From: Sclerotiophoma versabilis
Lineage: Eukaryota > Ascomycota > Dothideomycetes > Pleosporales > Didymellaceae
Length of the DNA stretch: 64,000 nt
Direction of reading: 5' to 3'
Assembly: GCA_012274445.1 (NCBI GenBank)
Contig: JAAROD010000090.1
Coordinates: 806,001 to 870,000, forward strand
This document shows positions 32,243 to 43,894 of the stretch, piece by piece. Position 1 is the first letter of the stretch; each line of letters opens with the position of its first letter. The notes under the pieces were generated by a model. The model saw nothing but the letters and a program-made list of their open reading frames with translations. It ran no database searches and was not told the origin of the DNA. A program made the position numbers and the translations under genes.

Positions 32243-32476
32243 TCAAGCGTCGTCCTTGGGGCCGCGGTACAGGTGAGCGCCGCGACGCATGCCGCTCGCG
32301 AAGTTGTAGTCATCGTCGTCGTCATCGCGAGCGCGGAGGAGCTCCTTCGACCAGCCCTGGAAGGGCTTCTTGAGTACTGCCATGACACCGTGCGATGGCC
32401 TAGTAGCCTGATGGGTCTGCACTCCAGACATGGTGATGGAGGAGCTGCGAGAGGAGGACGGTGATGGGGTTGACAT
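32243..32476 (-). CDS. Small protein with Asp run, unknown
   Basis: 77 residues from the ATG at 32476. The frame extends upstream to 32644, but that part is encoded by a short tandem repeat and I left it out. The sequence is Ser-rich at the start (MSTPSPSSSRSSS), with a central KKPFQGWSKELLRARD, a run of six Asp, and an end YNFASGMRRGAHLYRG. No signal peptide or membrane segment. A TATATAG patch about 195 bases upstream of the ATG supports a promoter on this strand. I recognise no family. Confidence 0.45.
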   Translation of the reverse strand: MSTPSPSSSRSSSITMSGVQTHQATRPSHGVMAVLKKPFQGWSKELLRARDDDDDDYNFASGMRRGAHLYRGPKDDA

Positions 32477-32577
32477 GATCGATGGTGAGAGAGAGTGACG
32501 TTGCTTCAGATTGATGATAGAGGTGTTGGAAGCAGGTAGGTAACGATTGACAAAGCGTATAGTGGGTGAACGCTCGG

Positions 32578-32630
32578 GATGCTTAAGACGCTTAAGATGC
32601 TTAGGATGCTTGGAATGCTTGGAATGCTTG
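32578..32630. repeat. Short tandem repeat, 9-10 bp unit
   Basis: About five imperfect units related to GGATGCTTAA / GGAATGCTT. It lies just upstream of the small Asp-rich gene. Confidence 0.8.
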
Positions 32631-32997
32631 TGTACTGCAGCCACACCTTATTGCAGGAAGCCTACCAGCTATATATGCGTGCACAAAGAAAGGTCGGTCA
32701 AACCGTCCCCCCAACAACTTTCAAACCGAGCCATCACCGAGCACCTTCACATGTAATCCTGACACGCCAGCATGGCGCCAAGACGAAAACATATAAGACA
32801 TGTTGAAAGGACTACGTCTTTGCTCGACTAGGGGCTGTAGCCGTCCTGATTTGTCCATTAATGCTGCAAAATTGCTGATTGGTGCGTGGCAAAAGGGGGA
32901 AGATTCGGAAACTCGGGATTGCTCGGCGAGAAGGGATTCGGGAATGTTCGGAGATGTGCGTGGTATGACCGTAGAAACACCATTACTGTTACACTAT

Positions 32998-33074
32998 GTG
33001 AGAAAGTGAAGCGATGAAAACCACCGTAAAACCACCACGGCTTCTACACAACGTGAGAAAGTGAAGCGATGAAA
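32998..33074. repeat. Pair of 22-bp direct repeats, 55 bp apart
   Basis: Exact copies at 32998-33019 and 33053-33074 share the core GAAAGTGAAGCGATGAAA. The function is unknown. Confidence 0.85.
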
Positions 33075-33305
33075 TTTATACGAATAAATCCTTGGGCACT
33101 AGAATCAGGCACTCCTTCAGACCACATGTAGACCTCAACCATGGAAGTCCCCTCAAGCCACAAAACCGATACCTTCCTAGCTAAAACCATCAATCCACAA
33201 TCTGAAGATCGATAGTCTAACCTGCTCAGCTTCGTTGCGCAAACGGTTATAGTTCCACACAACCTCTTCCTCCTCTTTGTGGTTTTTGTATAGCTCCATA
33301 ACATC

Positions 33306-33583
33306 TCAAAAGGCGTTTACAAGTCCCTCAAGACCTATATCCCTGACTCCAATAAATACAAGGGCCATTTCGCACATTGGACAGGAATATTCGGACATGC
33401 CGAGATTCTTTTGCTGACTCTTATTTGGTATGGTAGATGTGGCCGCGAATTGTCTTGCAGACCGGTTCGATGGTTTTTTTCGGTGCATATCAGGCAGATA
33501 TCATTGGTAGAGCGGAAGTACCATGGCTCTTGACTTTGAAGCCAGTCTGAGTCTGGAGGGGAGAGGACTGTTGTGAGGACCAT
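33306..33583 (-). pseudogene. Possible frameshifted cysteine-rich gene
   Basis: One frame from the ATG at 33583 reads WYFRSTNDICLICTEKNHRTGLQD, with a CxxC pair. After about 33430 this frame turns unconvincing, while a second frame carries the better continuation, YSCPMCEMALVFIGVRD, with another CxxC pair, ending at 33306. Together they would make one two-knuckle zinc protein, but no intron with proper sites fits between them. The options are a frameshifted pseudogene, a sequencing error, or chance. A run of seven A lies at about 33473-33479. Evidence is limited to motif spacing. Confidence 0.3.
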
Positions 33584-34661
33584 AATAATAGTGGTGAAGA
33601 GGTGGCTGTGTAGCGTTGACTGTTTGCCTGGGGCAAAAGCGCTTTATGGTGTTGGACGGAGTTGAATGCTTGTGAGGTAGAAAGGACGGAGGCAGGAACA
33701 GTGGTCTAATACGTGTCCGAAATCTCGCCTGCTGAACCGCGAGTGCAGAGAATACGAACATCCACAAGAAGTATTAGAGGAGGATCTTGTGATTGACTTA
33801 TGGTGAGCCCGAAGACACTACCCTGTGTTCAAGAACATTTAAAATTATGGCTTTGTCAGCCCCCAACAAAGGCGCGACTAACTCCAGTATCGCTCTCTCT
33901 GTGATCTATTAGTTTCTACAGTAGAGTGTAAGGATCACATATCAGGTGACCACAAGCTGTCAACCACGCCTTGCAAGGCCACTTGCCGTTCTCGCCGCAT
34001 TTTGCCTCTTCTTTATTCTTCTCCTATATCTACCTGTTGTACATCGCGGTTCTTGGTTCGCCTACCATACCTGGCCACAGTGCTCACTACCATAGAGTAG
34101 CGTAGGGAGTACGCAGGTAACAACTGCTTTTCTTAATGTTGACACTGATAGACTATGTGCTATGGTTGTTAGTCCTTTAATGTAGTATGCAACCCTTCTT
34201 GCAACTGCGTTGTGTTCTACAACGTGTCTGCGGAAGATGAGCCGGAAATCAAACTAGACTTCAAGCTATCTCAAAGCTGACTGGCTACCGTCCCCATCAG
34301 CGGGACGAGGTGGATGGTAAGAGAGTCATTAACCTGGCAAAGGGGGTTCAGGGTCCCCCATTGCTCGGTAAGATATATCATTTCTTGCTTCTCTGGTGCA
34401 AAGTATACCTTGTTGCCCCCCCCCCCCCCCCCCCAGGCATGTTTGTGTGCAATGTCGCCTGCTAGCAAGAGCACGTCCCGTTCCAGTGAAGGTGCGGCTT
34501 GGTAGAGGTAGATACCATCAGTGTACCTCAACCAAATCGAACTCACACCAGTGAGTCATCTTGTTTGCTCGCGGAAGCTTCAAGATATGCGCTGCCCGTG
34601 ATATCTGGCGCAACTGACGTGCACGGTGTGTAAAAAAAAAACAGATTCGCACACACCTTGA
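33584..34661. other. Intergenic region with poly-C tract
   Basis: Apart from the poly-C tract (listed) I see nothing with gene character. Confidence 0.5.
34416..34434 (+). repeat. Poly-C run of 19
   Basis: Uninterrupted run of 19 C; the length is liable to sequencing error. Confidence 0.95.
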
Positions 34662-35062
34662 CTACCAGCAAGCACATCGCCACACATGAAAAGACGCGTG
34701 GGATGATTTCGTCTTGCCGTCATTATCTTCTTCGTCTTTATCCCCGGCTTTAGACTTGACTTGTGTGACTATGATCCGTTTCCTGTAGGCAGGTGCTACT
34801 CGGCGTCGCTTGTTTAAGGCGGTCTGCTCACAACGTCTTCGTGCGTATCTGGTGTGTGGAATCACAAAGTTGGTGAGATGCAGGCTTGCGTCCTGGCGGT
34901 GGTAATTCGTCGTCCTCAGATGGAGTAGGCTCCTGATAAATAATCGTAGCATCTACCAAGAACTCTCTCAAGGCCAAAGCCAAATCTCGACCCTCACATC
35001 CAGAACGCCCCAGCTTATTGTGCCTGAATACATCTCGATCATCGAACTGACCGTATGCATAA
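34662..35062 (-). CDS. Candidate spliced gene, 5' end unresolved
   Basis: Exon 35062-34832 reads YAYGQFDDRDVFRHNK, then REFLVDATIIYQEPTPSEDD. A 49-nt intron (GTGAGC donor, CCTACAG acceptor, phase 2) leads to exon 34782-34662, encoding a Lys/Asp-rich tail (KSKAGDKDEEDNDGK) ending in HVWRCACW. A likely acceptor (TTTGCAG) precedes the first exon, so at least one more exon should lie upstream, but I could not find one in phase. It overlaps nothing else. No family was recognised. The gene may be decayed. Confidence 0.35.
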
Positions 35063-35339
35063 CTGCAAAGTCTCAGCAGAAACACAGGAAAATGAGCGAG
35101 TCTGATGCGAAAGGGCGAGATGGGAATGTCACCTCGCCTTTATCGACGTTGAAAGCGCTCATCTTACCACCGAAGCCTCACTTACATGATTGCCAATGCG
35201 AAAGACCTGTAAGACCCAATCTAGTGAATTGCAGACATAGCGGATTGTTGAAGACTTTATATGTCTTTGACACGGAGGTACATAGTGTGATGTGAAGTCA
35301 GACCGTGCTACCCTTATGGCTACTTGGAGACGTCTAACA

Positions 35340-36340
35340 TTAGGATGTAAAGTCTCGCTTCGGCGCGTTGCCATCTTGCGTACCAGTTCCATACTTCCTC
35401 ACATGTTCCTTCGCCGCATCCTTATCCGCCTCAAACTCCTTCAGCTCCGGTGCATCGAGATGCTTCACAACATTATCCGCCTGCCATTTCTTGAACGAGA
35501 AACCAAGCCCCTCATGGCTATAGTCCTTCTCATTAGCCTGATCTTTGTGGTACTTAATTTGCATGAAGTCGCTGTCCCTGGTTGCCGGGTCAAGACTCAA
35601 GCTCACAAGGCCTGTAATTGTCGCTGTCTTGGGAATGCCCCTGAAGGTCCAGGACTGCTTATTCTTGAACTGGATAAGGCCATCGTCCGAGCGGATCACT
35701 TCGTAGCTTTCATTGATCGAGGCTTTGAAGAGCTTGGGCAGCGCGAACCATTGTCCCGCCATCTTGTAGCGGTCGTTGGCATATATGAACTGGTCGTCGT
35801 ACACACAGTCGGGTGTGTAGCGCTTGACGCGCTCGACGGTCGGTTGGCAACTGTAGAGCGCGATGATCTAAGCCGGAGTCAGTCGGAGTGATAGGTCCAG
35901 TGCATTGAGATATATACATCATCTACGAGTCTCTGCCTTGCTGGACTTAATTTGATGCTTTTCGCAGGATTTGGCTCGTAGTCTTCGCTGGTTGCTGTCT
36001 GCCTAGGCTCAAACTGCTCTCCTGGCACACTTGATGCATCCGGAAATCCAGAGTTGGCACTGGACTTAATATCGCGGCTCGAAGACATGTTCGCTTGTTG
36101 TTCCGCGTTGTAGAGCTGTGCAGTGAAGTTCTTTTGTGGATGTGAGATGCCAGGACCGCTGACTATTTTCTTGAAATTTCCTGATATGAGCTTTGAGCGC
36201 GATCCAGATGTAGCAGCGGGATAAGACTTGTCCATAGTTCTCTGATATGCGCTCTTCTGTATCGGCCCGTTCACAGCGAGATCTGTCGATGTATGACGTA
36301 GAAATTGCTCGTACGAAGCCGGTGATGAATCATCGGACGT
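35340..36340 (-). CDS. Conserved-looking protein of unknown function, N-terminus unresolved
   Basis: Two exons are clear: 36340 (approximate) to 35918, and 35867-35340, joined by a 50-nt phase-0 intron with a GTATAT donor and CTGACTCCGGCTTAG end. The first exon begins after a probable acceptor (CCATTCAG), so the start codon lies in an unseen upstream exon, perhaps near 36400. The first 140 residues are Ser-rich and polar. The second exon has a compact domain (QRLVDDIIALYSCQP, YDDQFIYANDRYKMAGQWF, KQSWTFRGIPKTATITG, SDFMQIKYHKDQ) whose layout recalls SnoaL/NTF2-like alpha-beta folds. That assignment is a guess. The domain ends at WQADNVVKHL and is followed by a charged tail. Confidence 0.6.
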
Positions 36341-36894
36341 CTGAATGGCTGTCAGGCAAGCAATGAGGATGTTATAGGAAACGCATGGCTCTCGCAGCTG
36401 CGAACATCTGAACCAAGCCTAAGACAGCTATGAGATCAGCTGTGGGGCCTTGCAGGGGTGTGATGAGGGTACGCACGACTTCAGGGTCTGATCCTGTTTA
36501 GCCGGCACAATGCACGTGGGGGATCGCCAAGGCATAACAGTTGAGAAAAGACATAAATCGAGCAAGTTTGTGGGCTTGAATAGTAACTAGCATTAATATC
36601 TAGACCATGATTTCGAGTACAGACATTATTATCGCCCAACACCTAACTTACAAGCCTTGATACCAGCCGTCCGTATGACGGCCACATGATCACCTTCAAA
36701 TTACCCCGTCAAGAACTGAAAATGCTCCATGGCTAGGCCATGCCACCTGAGAAGTGAAGCCTTGCGTAAAGGACAGTGTATGTATGTAACCCATTCTATG
36801 CCAGGGACGATGTTGTCATTATACGGGTCGTTATAAGGTGGTGTGTATCAAAGGAGAGTGAAGAATGTTAGAAACAAGTACTCGAGACACATGT
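36341..36894. other. Intergenic region
   Basis: It probably contains the missing 5' exon of the gene at 35340-36340, near 36350-36420 (a MFAAARAM-like start is visible in one frame). The rest is the 3' flank of the proline-rich gene. Confidence 0.4.
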
Positions 36895-38513
36895 TTATGC
36901 CAAGACAGCGAGAGCAACAGCACCAGCAACGAAAGCGCCGAAAGCCTTGTTGGAGCTTGCGGCACCAGTGAACTGTGCGGGAGCAGATGTGGTAGCTGCA
37001 GGGCTCGAAGGAGCCGGGGTTGACTTGCTGGGGACCGGTGCAGGTGCGGGAGACGAAGCTGGGTAGGTCGCAGCAGGCGGCGCCGGCGGAGGAGCGACTG
37101 GTGTGGAAGCTGGCGGTGCTGGGGGAGGAGCAACCGGTGTGGAAGCAGGTGGTGCTGGTGGGGGAGCGACCGGTGTGGAAGCAGGCGGTGCCGGGTGAGT
37201 CTCAGGAGGTGGTGCGGGCTTGCTGCTGGGCACAACAGGTGTGTAAGCAGGTGGTGCTGGTGGGGGAGCGACCGGTGTGGAAGCAGGCGGTGCCGGGTGA
37301 GTCTCAGGAGGTGGTGCGGGCTTGCTGCTGGGCACAACAGGTGTGTAAGCAGGTGGTGCTGGGGGAGGAGCAACCGGTGTGGAAGCAGGCGGTGCCGGGT
37401 GAGTCTCAGGAGGCGGCGCAGGCTTGCTGCTGGGGACTACTGGGATAGAGGCAGGGTAGGTCGGGACGACTGGCTTGGTGCTGCTCTCCGGGCAAGGAGT
37501 GGATGAAGAGGGAACAGGCTTGCTCTCGCTTGACTTGGGCGGCACAGGGTAAATTGTAGTGGGCTTAGGTGGGGGCGGAGGAGTCTTCGACTCTGAAGGG
37601 CAAGGAGTGGTTGTGTTGTAGTAGACGGTGGTCGGCTTAGGAGGCGCCGGAGGGTAGTAATCGCTGCTCTTGGGCGGCACTGGATAAGCTGTGGTTGGCT
37701 TAGGCGGAGGAGGTGCGTAGTAGGTCGAGGACTCAGGGCAGGGTGTCGAAGAAGATTTCGGGGGTACTGGAACGTAGCCGGTCGATTTCGGGGGAACTGG
37801 ATGGTACTCAGAAGAGTACTTCGGCGGGATTGGATAGTACGCTGGGGAGCTAGGCGCAGGAGGATAGTGCATCTCCGATGACGGAGGAGGATGAGGATAG
37901 TACTGCGAGCTGCTCTCAGGGCAAGGAGTCGAAGAAGACTGGGCCGGCACCGGATAAGCTGTGGTTGGCTTAGGCGGAGGGGCGTAATAATCCGAAGACT
38001 TGGGTGGAGGAGGAGCATAGTATTCAGAAGACTTGGCAGGGGGGTGGGGGTACTCAGTCGACTCCTCCGGGTAAGGGGTCGTGGATGGCTTCCATGTTGG
38101 GTACTTGTCCTCCGAAGTTGGCTTGGGAGTGTAGACAGGGTAGCTCTTTACGTCCGAAGAGGGCTTAGCAGGGTAACTGTCCGAAGACTTGACTGGGTAG
38201 CCCTCAGAGTAGGTCGGTTGAGGAGTGTAGTGGTTGTCCTCAGACGATGACTTTGCGGGATAGGGGGGGTACCAGGCCTCAGAAGTGGGCTTGACAGGGT
38301 AGGGCTTTTCCTCAGACTTTGTGGGGTAAGGGGTGTAGTGCACGTCCGACGAAAGCTTGTAGTCCTGTACTCATTAATACATGAATATGTCATTCTTAGG
38401 ACGATGGTACATACGGGAGTGGAGGCAGGATAGCCGTACTCATCCTTATACTCCGCGTATGGGGCAGCAGCAGCAGCGCCCACAAGGGCCAATACCGTGG
38501 TGGTGACCTTCAT
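36895..38513 (-). CDS. Proline-rich GPI-anchored cell-wall protein
   Basis: Two exons, 38513-38415 and 38364-36895, encode 522 residues; the 50-nt intron has a GTATGT donor and is phase 0. A signal peptide (MKVTTTVLALVGAAAAAP) starts the protein. Residues 35-300 are built of Tyr/Pro/Ser/Lys motifs (YPVKPTSE, YYAPPPPKSS, STPCPESS with scattered cysteines). Residues about 300-450 hold a 34-residue unit repeated three times (PAPPPETHPAPPASTPVAPP core) with shorter derivatives. A Ser/Thr/Ala stretch and a hydrophobic GPI signal (AFGAFVAGAVALAVLA) end it. The protein should sit in the wall, where Tyr and Pro motifs may allow cross-linking, which is inferred from analogy with plant and fungal wall proteins. 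Repeat copy number likely varies among strains. Confidence 0.8.
37093..37440 (-). repeat. 102-bp tandem repeat coding for 34-residue Pro-rich unit
   Basis: Three near-identical units with anchor points at about 37193, 37295 and 37397 (spacing 102), plus shorter degenerate 36-bp derivatives at the low-coordinate end. Confidence 0.9.
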
Positions 38514-39642
38514 CCTGTTTCCAGTGACGATTGATCAAGTGCTCGAACGAATGAGGCACAGATGGCAAACGAAGGTAAATATGCAACCGTAGCGAGCGAG
38601 TTGCAATGGTTATTGACAAACCTTTATGGCTGATAGGAAACAGCAGAGGGTTGAGAGGGGAAGGCGATCTTAATAAGCATCTTCTGGGAGAGCCACTGGA
38701 CACTCACCCAGCCTTCCGGAGCTTCATGCAGCGCGAACGATGATTAAGGTTGCATACGCTAAGTGAGAGAGTGGAGAAGACTCCGACACCGTGCTCTGAT
38801 AGTCTTCCGGGCTGGTGACGCTGGTGGTGACCTGCATCCTCCTCCACAAACGGCAAGTTCTCGTAAGAGTGGGTCTCGTGGTATGTGGTGAGAGTGTGCT
38901 CGCTCGAAAAGGCAAGCACAATGCAGCCGACCTTGAGCTATGATAGGCCGGCTGCCCTAGCAACTCGTAAAGCGAACGATTGATCCGGCCAATCATACAG
39001 TCGGAAGGTATCAGCATGCATGCCACAGTCAGGGGATGCTGGTGCTAGTTGGGATGTGTCGAGATGTAAGCCATCAAGTGAACACCACCCTGCCTCTCAT
39101 GCTTACCTGGCTTCGGAATTGGCGGGGCTCATAAATTGTACGCACACTAACTTATGCTCTGCACCATGGAACAAGTACTTGCCCTTTCGTAAGCGCATAC
39201 CTTGGAAAGATCCTCGCGCCGTGGTTACTGATATTGATTTTTGGTGGAGACTTTGGGTTGTGTTTCTTCTCCTGAACTAGTCTTGAGCCCTATCAGCAAG
39301 TGCCCGTACTAGAGCTTTCCAAAGGCTAAGCTATGATGCAATCGCAGCCAAAGTTACGACCGGTCGTCTGGGCGTCGAGGAAGCGTGCGCTACCGTTGCT
39401 GAACCGAGGATATTTACCAGCCTCAGAAAGCTTGGTGTCTATCAATAGCAGCACTCCAGCAATGAAGCCGATCCGGTGACCAGGATTCAACACGCTCTGT
39501 GCGCTCAATAGTCCGTGAGAGGTATTGCGCTGTAGCAGATAATGTGGAGGTTATCGATAGCAGCCTGACCGCACGTTCCCTTATGCTCACGAGGCTTATT
39601 TGGCCAGGCATGTCAGAAAAGCTTCCTGGTGATGATGATGAC

Positions 39643-39676
<34 letters not shown>

Positions 39677-40874
39677 TGTTATGGCTGGGAGAAACTTTTG
39701 CGTTCTAGAGCAAGACGTGCATAAGCGGGCTGGTTGCTATCGCGATGGCGGGGCTGCAGCGCTGCTTGGAGGCGTGGTGGAAAGCCGTTGTCTGCGGCGC
39801 AAGCCCTTGGTCAACCCAGCCGATCGCTGGCAGGCATCAATATCGAAAGCTCGGGAGGTTCTGCGCCATGCAGTATGATGACCGGGACCCCTAGCAAGAG
39901 GTTGGGCGGACACGACCGCCATATCTTATTAAGCACCCGCGTTGTCACCTTGAGCTCAACAATGGAATTTGATCTGCAATCGTCGAGAAGACCTTCGTTT
40001 TATCAGTACGAGCTTCGAACGCGCGTCAGTACGTTTGTACCTGGTGTTCCTGCACGGGACCTGCAGAAGCTTCGGGCGCCGTTCTGTTAGGCGGGCTGAT
40101 CTCACTTTTATCGCGTGAGCGCCCCTCTCGCAACGGAGGGCAAGCGACCTGCTGTGAGATACGAACTCAAAAGCTGCGCTTGTCAACTAGGCTGCGATGG
40201 CTTTTTGCTGCGCCTGCCAATCAGATAACAGGATAGTGCCGTCCCGGAAGCTTAAGGAGCACAAAATGTTGTGAACTCAACACATGGAGGTGGGTTGATT
40301 CCGTTCCCCGCACGCGTGTTGTGGAGTGACTTTTGTTGACTCGGTTTCATGGGAGCTCATCCAAGCATTGAAGTCGTCATATCCACGATTTTATCTCAAG
40401 CACGTCACAATGATTAAAACTTGGCTTTTCTGGTTGCTGATGAGGTGATTATGTTGTCTACGACTTATGCATGTGCCGCGACTTCGTATAGTCCCAATGT
40501 CGATCATCCAGATAATGAAGTGCATCTTTGGTGGTTTTGTTGCGTTGCACCTGTTGAGTATAAATTGTCTGGAAGCTTCGGTTGGGAGAGCCTTGCTTGC
40601 ATCACTGCATTATGATGCAATGCCGTATACAAAGTATTGAAGGGCCGTTTCGGTGTGTGTCCGTTATCGATAGTGTGTGATCGTGCACGGGCCCGCCGGA
40701 GTTGCCGTGTCTTCAAGGTTAGAACTTGGGCAATATTGGCCGACAACGGCCAGCCACCTCGTGTTGTTGACAGCGCAGAACCAGCAAGAGAGACACGAGT
40801 GATGCCAGACTGCCCATGTCGCATATATTCCTAACGAAGCTTGAGCTGGGATACGAGCAGGAAGGCAAAGTTGT
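38514..40874. other. Long intergenic region with GAT microsatellite
   Basis: 2.4 kb holding the 5' region of the proline-rich gene and the 3' flank of DML1. It contains a GAT repeat at 39631-39676. Frames are short; no gene, RNA or element was recognised. Confidence 0.5.
39631..39676. repeat. GAT trinucleotide microsatellite
   Basis: About 15 GAT units with one interruption (GAC), in non-coding DNA. Confidence 0.95.
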
Positions 40875-42883
40875 TCAATCATCGTCGTCGCTGTCGGTAA
40901 AGTCGCCGTCCCACCCCTCATCGTACTCCTCCGCGATCACCTGCAGGCCATTGCAAAGCGCTTCTCTTTCGTCGACTGCGACCAGTCGCCGCACAATCTG
41001 CTCAATCGCTCGCAATTGATCAGCAACAGCTGTACTTGTCGTGAGTCCGGCGTGGACACCAAGCTTATCGCTGCGGCCGGGTCCTACGTCAAAAATGGAT
41101 GGGAAGCTGTCCAGTATCGGGAATAGCAAAGGCGCGATGTATCTGGAAGTCGTTAGTGTTTCTTGTATATCATTCGATAGATCGCGGCAGAACGCCGACC
41201 AGCTCAGCCAGCTCAGCAGGATGGCAGACCGTCACACAACCATAGGTCTTTAGCATGAACATTTGATTCAAGGAAACATGAGTCTCCAAGAGAAACCATA
41301 GATCGGACATACCTCTCTACTGCTGGTCCATCACTAAATCTATCTCGAGGGTTGCGACCTGCATCTTCTGACAAGTTCCAGGCTCCACGAAATGCTTCGG
41401 CTCGTGCGAAGACATGCTCTTTCCTATTTTTTTTGTTCGAGGCAAGCCTGTAATCTTTAGAGAATGCGTCGATGTCAAAACTGCTCAAAGGGGTGTCGCT
41501 CTTGTCGGTGCGCTTCGAGGTCGTGGGACCAGCTTTCGTAGCTCTGGCGATTCCTTCCGTCTTCTCGGACAAGACGTCTGGATCGGCAACACTCATCTCG
41601 AGTTTGGCTATCCTGCGCTTCCCGGTGCTATTTATGGTGTCCTCGATGTCCTGTAGAGTTCCATGTCTGCCATTTGAAGTCTTCAATCGAGACGATATCG
41701 TCATGCTTTCCATACCAACAGCTTGCAGAGCACTCACGTGCCATGCTGAGGTCGCGTCCACGGACAGGTAGTCTGGAACCTTAGCTGGTCGATTGGATAC
41801 CGGTATGTACACTGAAGAATGCTCAGCGAGGGGCTGAAGTGAACGTGAAGAGTTAACGATCTGCTGCAGACGCTTCTCCTATACATTGTTAGAGGTACTT
41901 CTGGTGTGAAAGCAGGGTGACAAATACTCTCAGTACTGTAGTATTTGCACCTTGGTCCCCAAGGCCCCAAGTCCAAATGCTCAGCTTTCCATACTCATCC
42001 CTCAGCCGCTCGATCCAACCTGATGCCCATCCACCCCAGGCATCATCGACACCGGTCATGATCTGCAGGCCTTGCAGGCCATCGCACTCTTCAACAAAGG
42101 GTCTGAGGTCTCTGTCTACTAGGTCCACTTCCCTTTCGAGCTTTCCAAAGAGGTCCATGCCAACATCCCAGCTCTCAAAAGGCATGAGCTTGTCATTCAC
42201 ATCGAATTCGGACAGCTGGATGATTGACTTGGGATGATAATAGACCCGGCTATAGTCGGACCAGTATTTTACAGTTGAAGTTCTCAGCTGAGGTGGTTCC
42301 AGACCTGCGTCAAGATGTTGCTGGTAGGTGGACTGTGGGATGGGTTCGGCTCGTTGCACGATAGGTTTCGATGGCCATACTCCTGTCTGGTCTAGTATGC
42401 TTCTATCATCTTCAGACTCGTACAGAGCGTTGGTCTTTCTCATGCTCCCAAATGCACCTTTGAGATCATAGATGAGCGCCCTCGGTGTGAACGTGTCGGA
42501 TCCATCTGGGGCAACTCCAGCTCGAAAGTGGATATCATGGTCAACAGCTGATTCAGGCTCAGGTGGATAGGTGAAGTAAGACTCCTGGTTCGAATAAAAA
42601 ATTAGAGAATTCTCAGAGACCGTACCGTGTTCATGCGCGGGGTCCGCGGATGTCTAGTAGTGAGATATGACGGCTTCGAATACGAACATGACGAAGCCGC
42701 ATGAGTACGCGGCCTCCCAACGAACATGCATGATAACAGACTAAAGAGAAGCCAAACAAGTGCAATGAACTGGAAAGAACAGTGCTTAGGTAGGCATCTG
42801 AAAAACCTTACCTGCGTGTTCCAAAAGTGAGTGCCGAGATGATTGCTTTGTGAACCAAACTGGAGGGTGACGATCTCGTGCAT
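40875..42883 (-). CDS. DML1: DML1/Misato mitochondrial inheritance protein
   Basis: Four exons on the minus strand (42883-42812, 42584-41928, 41878-41313, 41142-40875) encode 520 residues. Introns are 227, 49 and 170 nt. Exon 1 (HEIVTLQFGSQSNHLGTHFWNTQ region) is the Misato N-terminal segment, which resembles the tubulin GTPase start, and it joins directly to ESYFTYPPEPE, as in the family. Later blocks include HFRAGVAPDG, TPRALIYDLKGAFG, GVDDAWGGWASGWIERLRDEYG, DRFSDGPAVERYIAPLLFPILDSFP. The acidic tail (DFTDSDDDD) ends the protein. In yeast Dml1 is essential and affects mitochondrial DNA inheritance and morphology. The long first and third introns are unusual for this window but the joins are phase-correct. 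Confidence 0.88.
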
Positions 42884-43894
42884 GGCGCAGGCGGAGGCTA
42901 GGTAGAGTGGACTGGCAACAACACAAAAACAACAACAGTTATAAAATGGTGGCAAAGTGTACCGTATCGATTATGGTAGGCTGCCAGACGACGTGCATGC
43001 AAGTGGGCGCTGAGGTGAAGTTCTAACAATTTGACAGTTGCCCCACCTGTGAGCGCACGCTTGTTTGTCTTGAAGAAGACACGATGACGCGCAGCTCCAC
43101 AAACACCGCAGCAACGAAGGCGATGGCTGCGATATTGCTCTGTCAAATACGATTTTTACCACAATTGTCTACCACGATTGCACACCCTTGCGTCTTCCGC
43201 TCACCACTGCGCCACTCTATGTGAAAGCGAGCAACCCATGTTAGCCGACCCCGCCACGTGCCTCCTACATCACATCCACTCCAAAGGACATCGCGTTGCT
43301 TTCGCAATGCCGAGTAAGATCCTACGCAATGAAAAGCATTCGGATCATTTCATGCTCCAGCTTTGATGGCGCTGATTGCGATATCAGCTTTTCGGTCGCA
43401 GGCCACTACTCCCGAGTTTCAGTATCGTCTCGCACACGACCACAAACCGCAGTGTGATGAACCGCATATGACAACATCTTGGCAGCCAACACAATGCTAC
43501 GTACTGACAGCTGTGTTTTAAGGATCCTGCAATCTCAGGCACTATGGTATATCTTCTTGGCGCACGCCCGGATGCTGGACAGCCGCGAGCCTCAGGCGAA
43601 TAGCTACGCCTCATGCGCGAGAGCGTAGGACAGATGGCATTCTTTTGGGTAAGCAGTAGGACCTGTGCATTGGAATCAGGACATTGCTGCGGCCAGAAGG
43701 TGGTCGAGAACGTATATAAGGCATCAAATAAGCCATTGTGGGCCGACTGCTCAACATTCACACTCTTTCATTCTCGATTCAAATCACTCTTTCAGCTTCA
43801 TTCTCTCTTAACCAGACGTCTGGGACGTTTTACGGGGTTAGGTCCCATTCAGCACTTCGGCAACCCTCTCGTAGTACCCCACTCCTTAGCTACA
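42884..43894. other. Divergent intergenic region
   Basis: Shared upstream region of DML1 and the secreted repeat protein. A TATA box for the latter is listed. No other gene was recognised. Confidence 0.5.
43713..43720 (+). promoter_or_regulatory. TATA box of secreted repeat protein gene
   Basis: TATATAAG, 182 bases upstream of the ATG at 43895. The stretch after 43750 is CT-rich, as often seen around fungal transcription starts. Confidence 0.55.

Larger units (their letters stand above)
32477..33305. other. Intergenic region with short repeats
   Basis: 5' flank of the small Asp-rich gene. It holds a short-unit tandem repeat and a 22-bp direct repeat (listed separately). Confidence 0.5.

Noticed and set aside
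35740..35890. Reading the minus-strand ORFs at 35340 and 35879 as two separate genes
   Set aside because: A phase-0 intron of 50 nt with proper sites joins them into one continuous protein.
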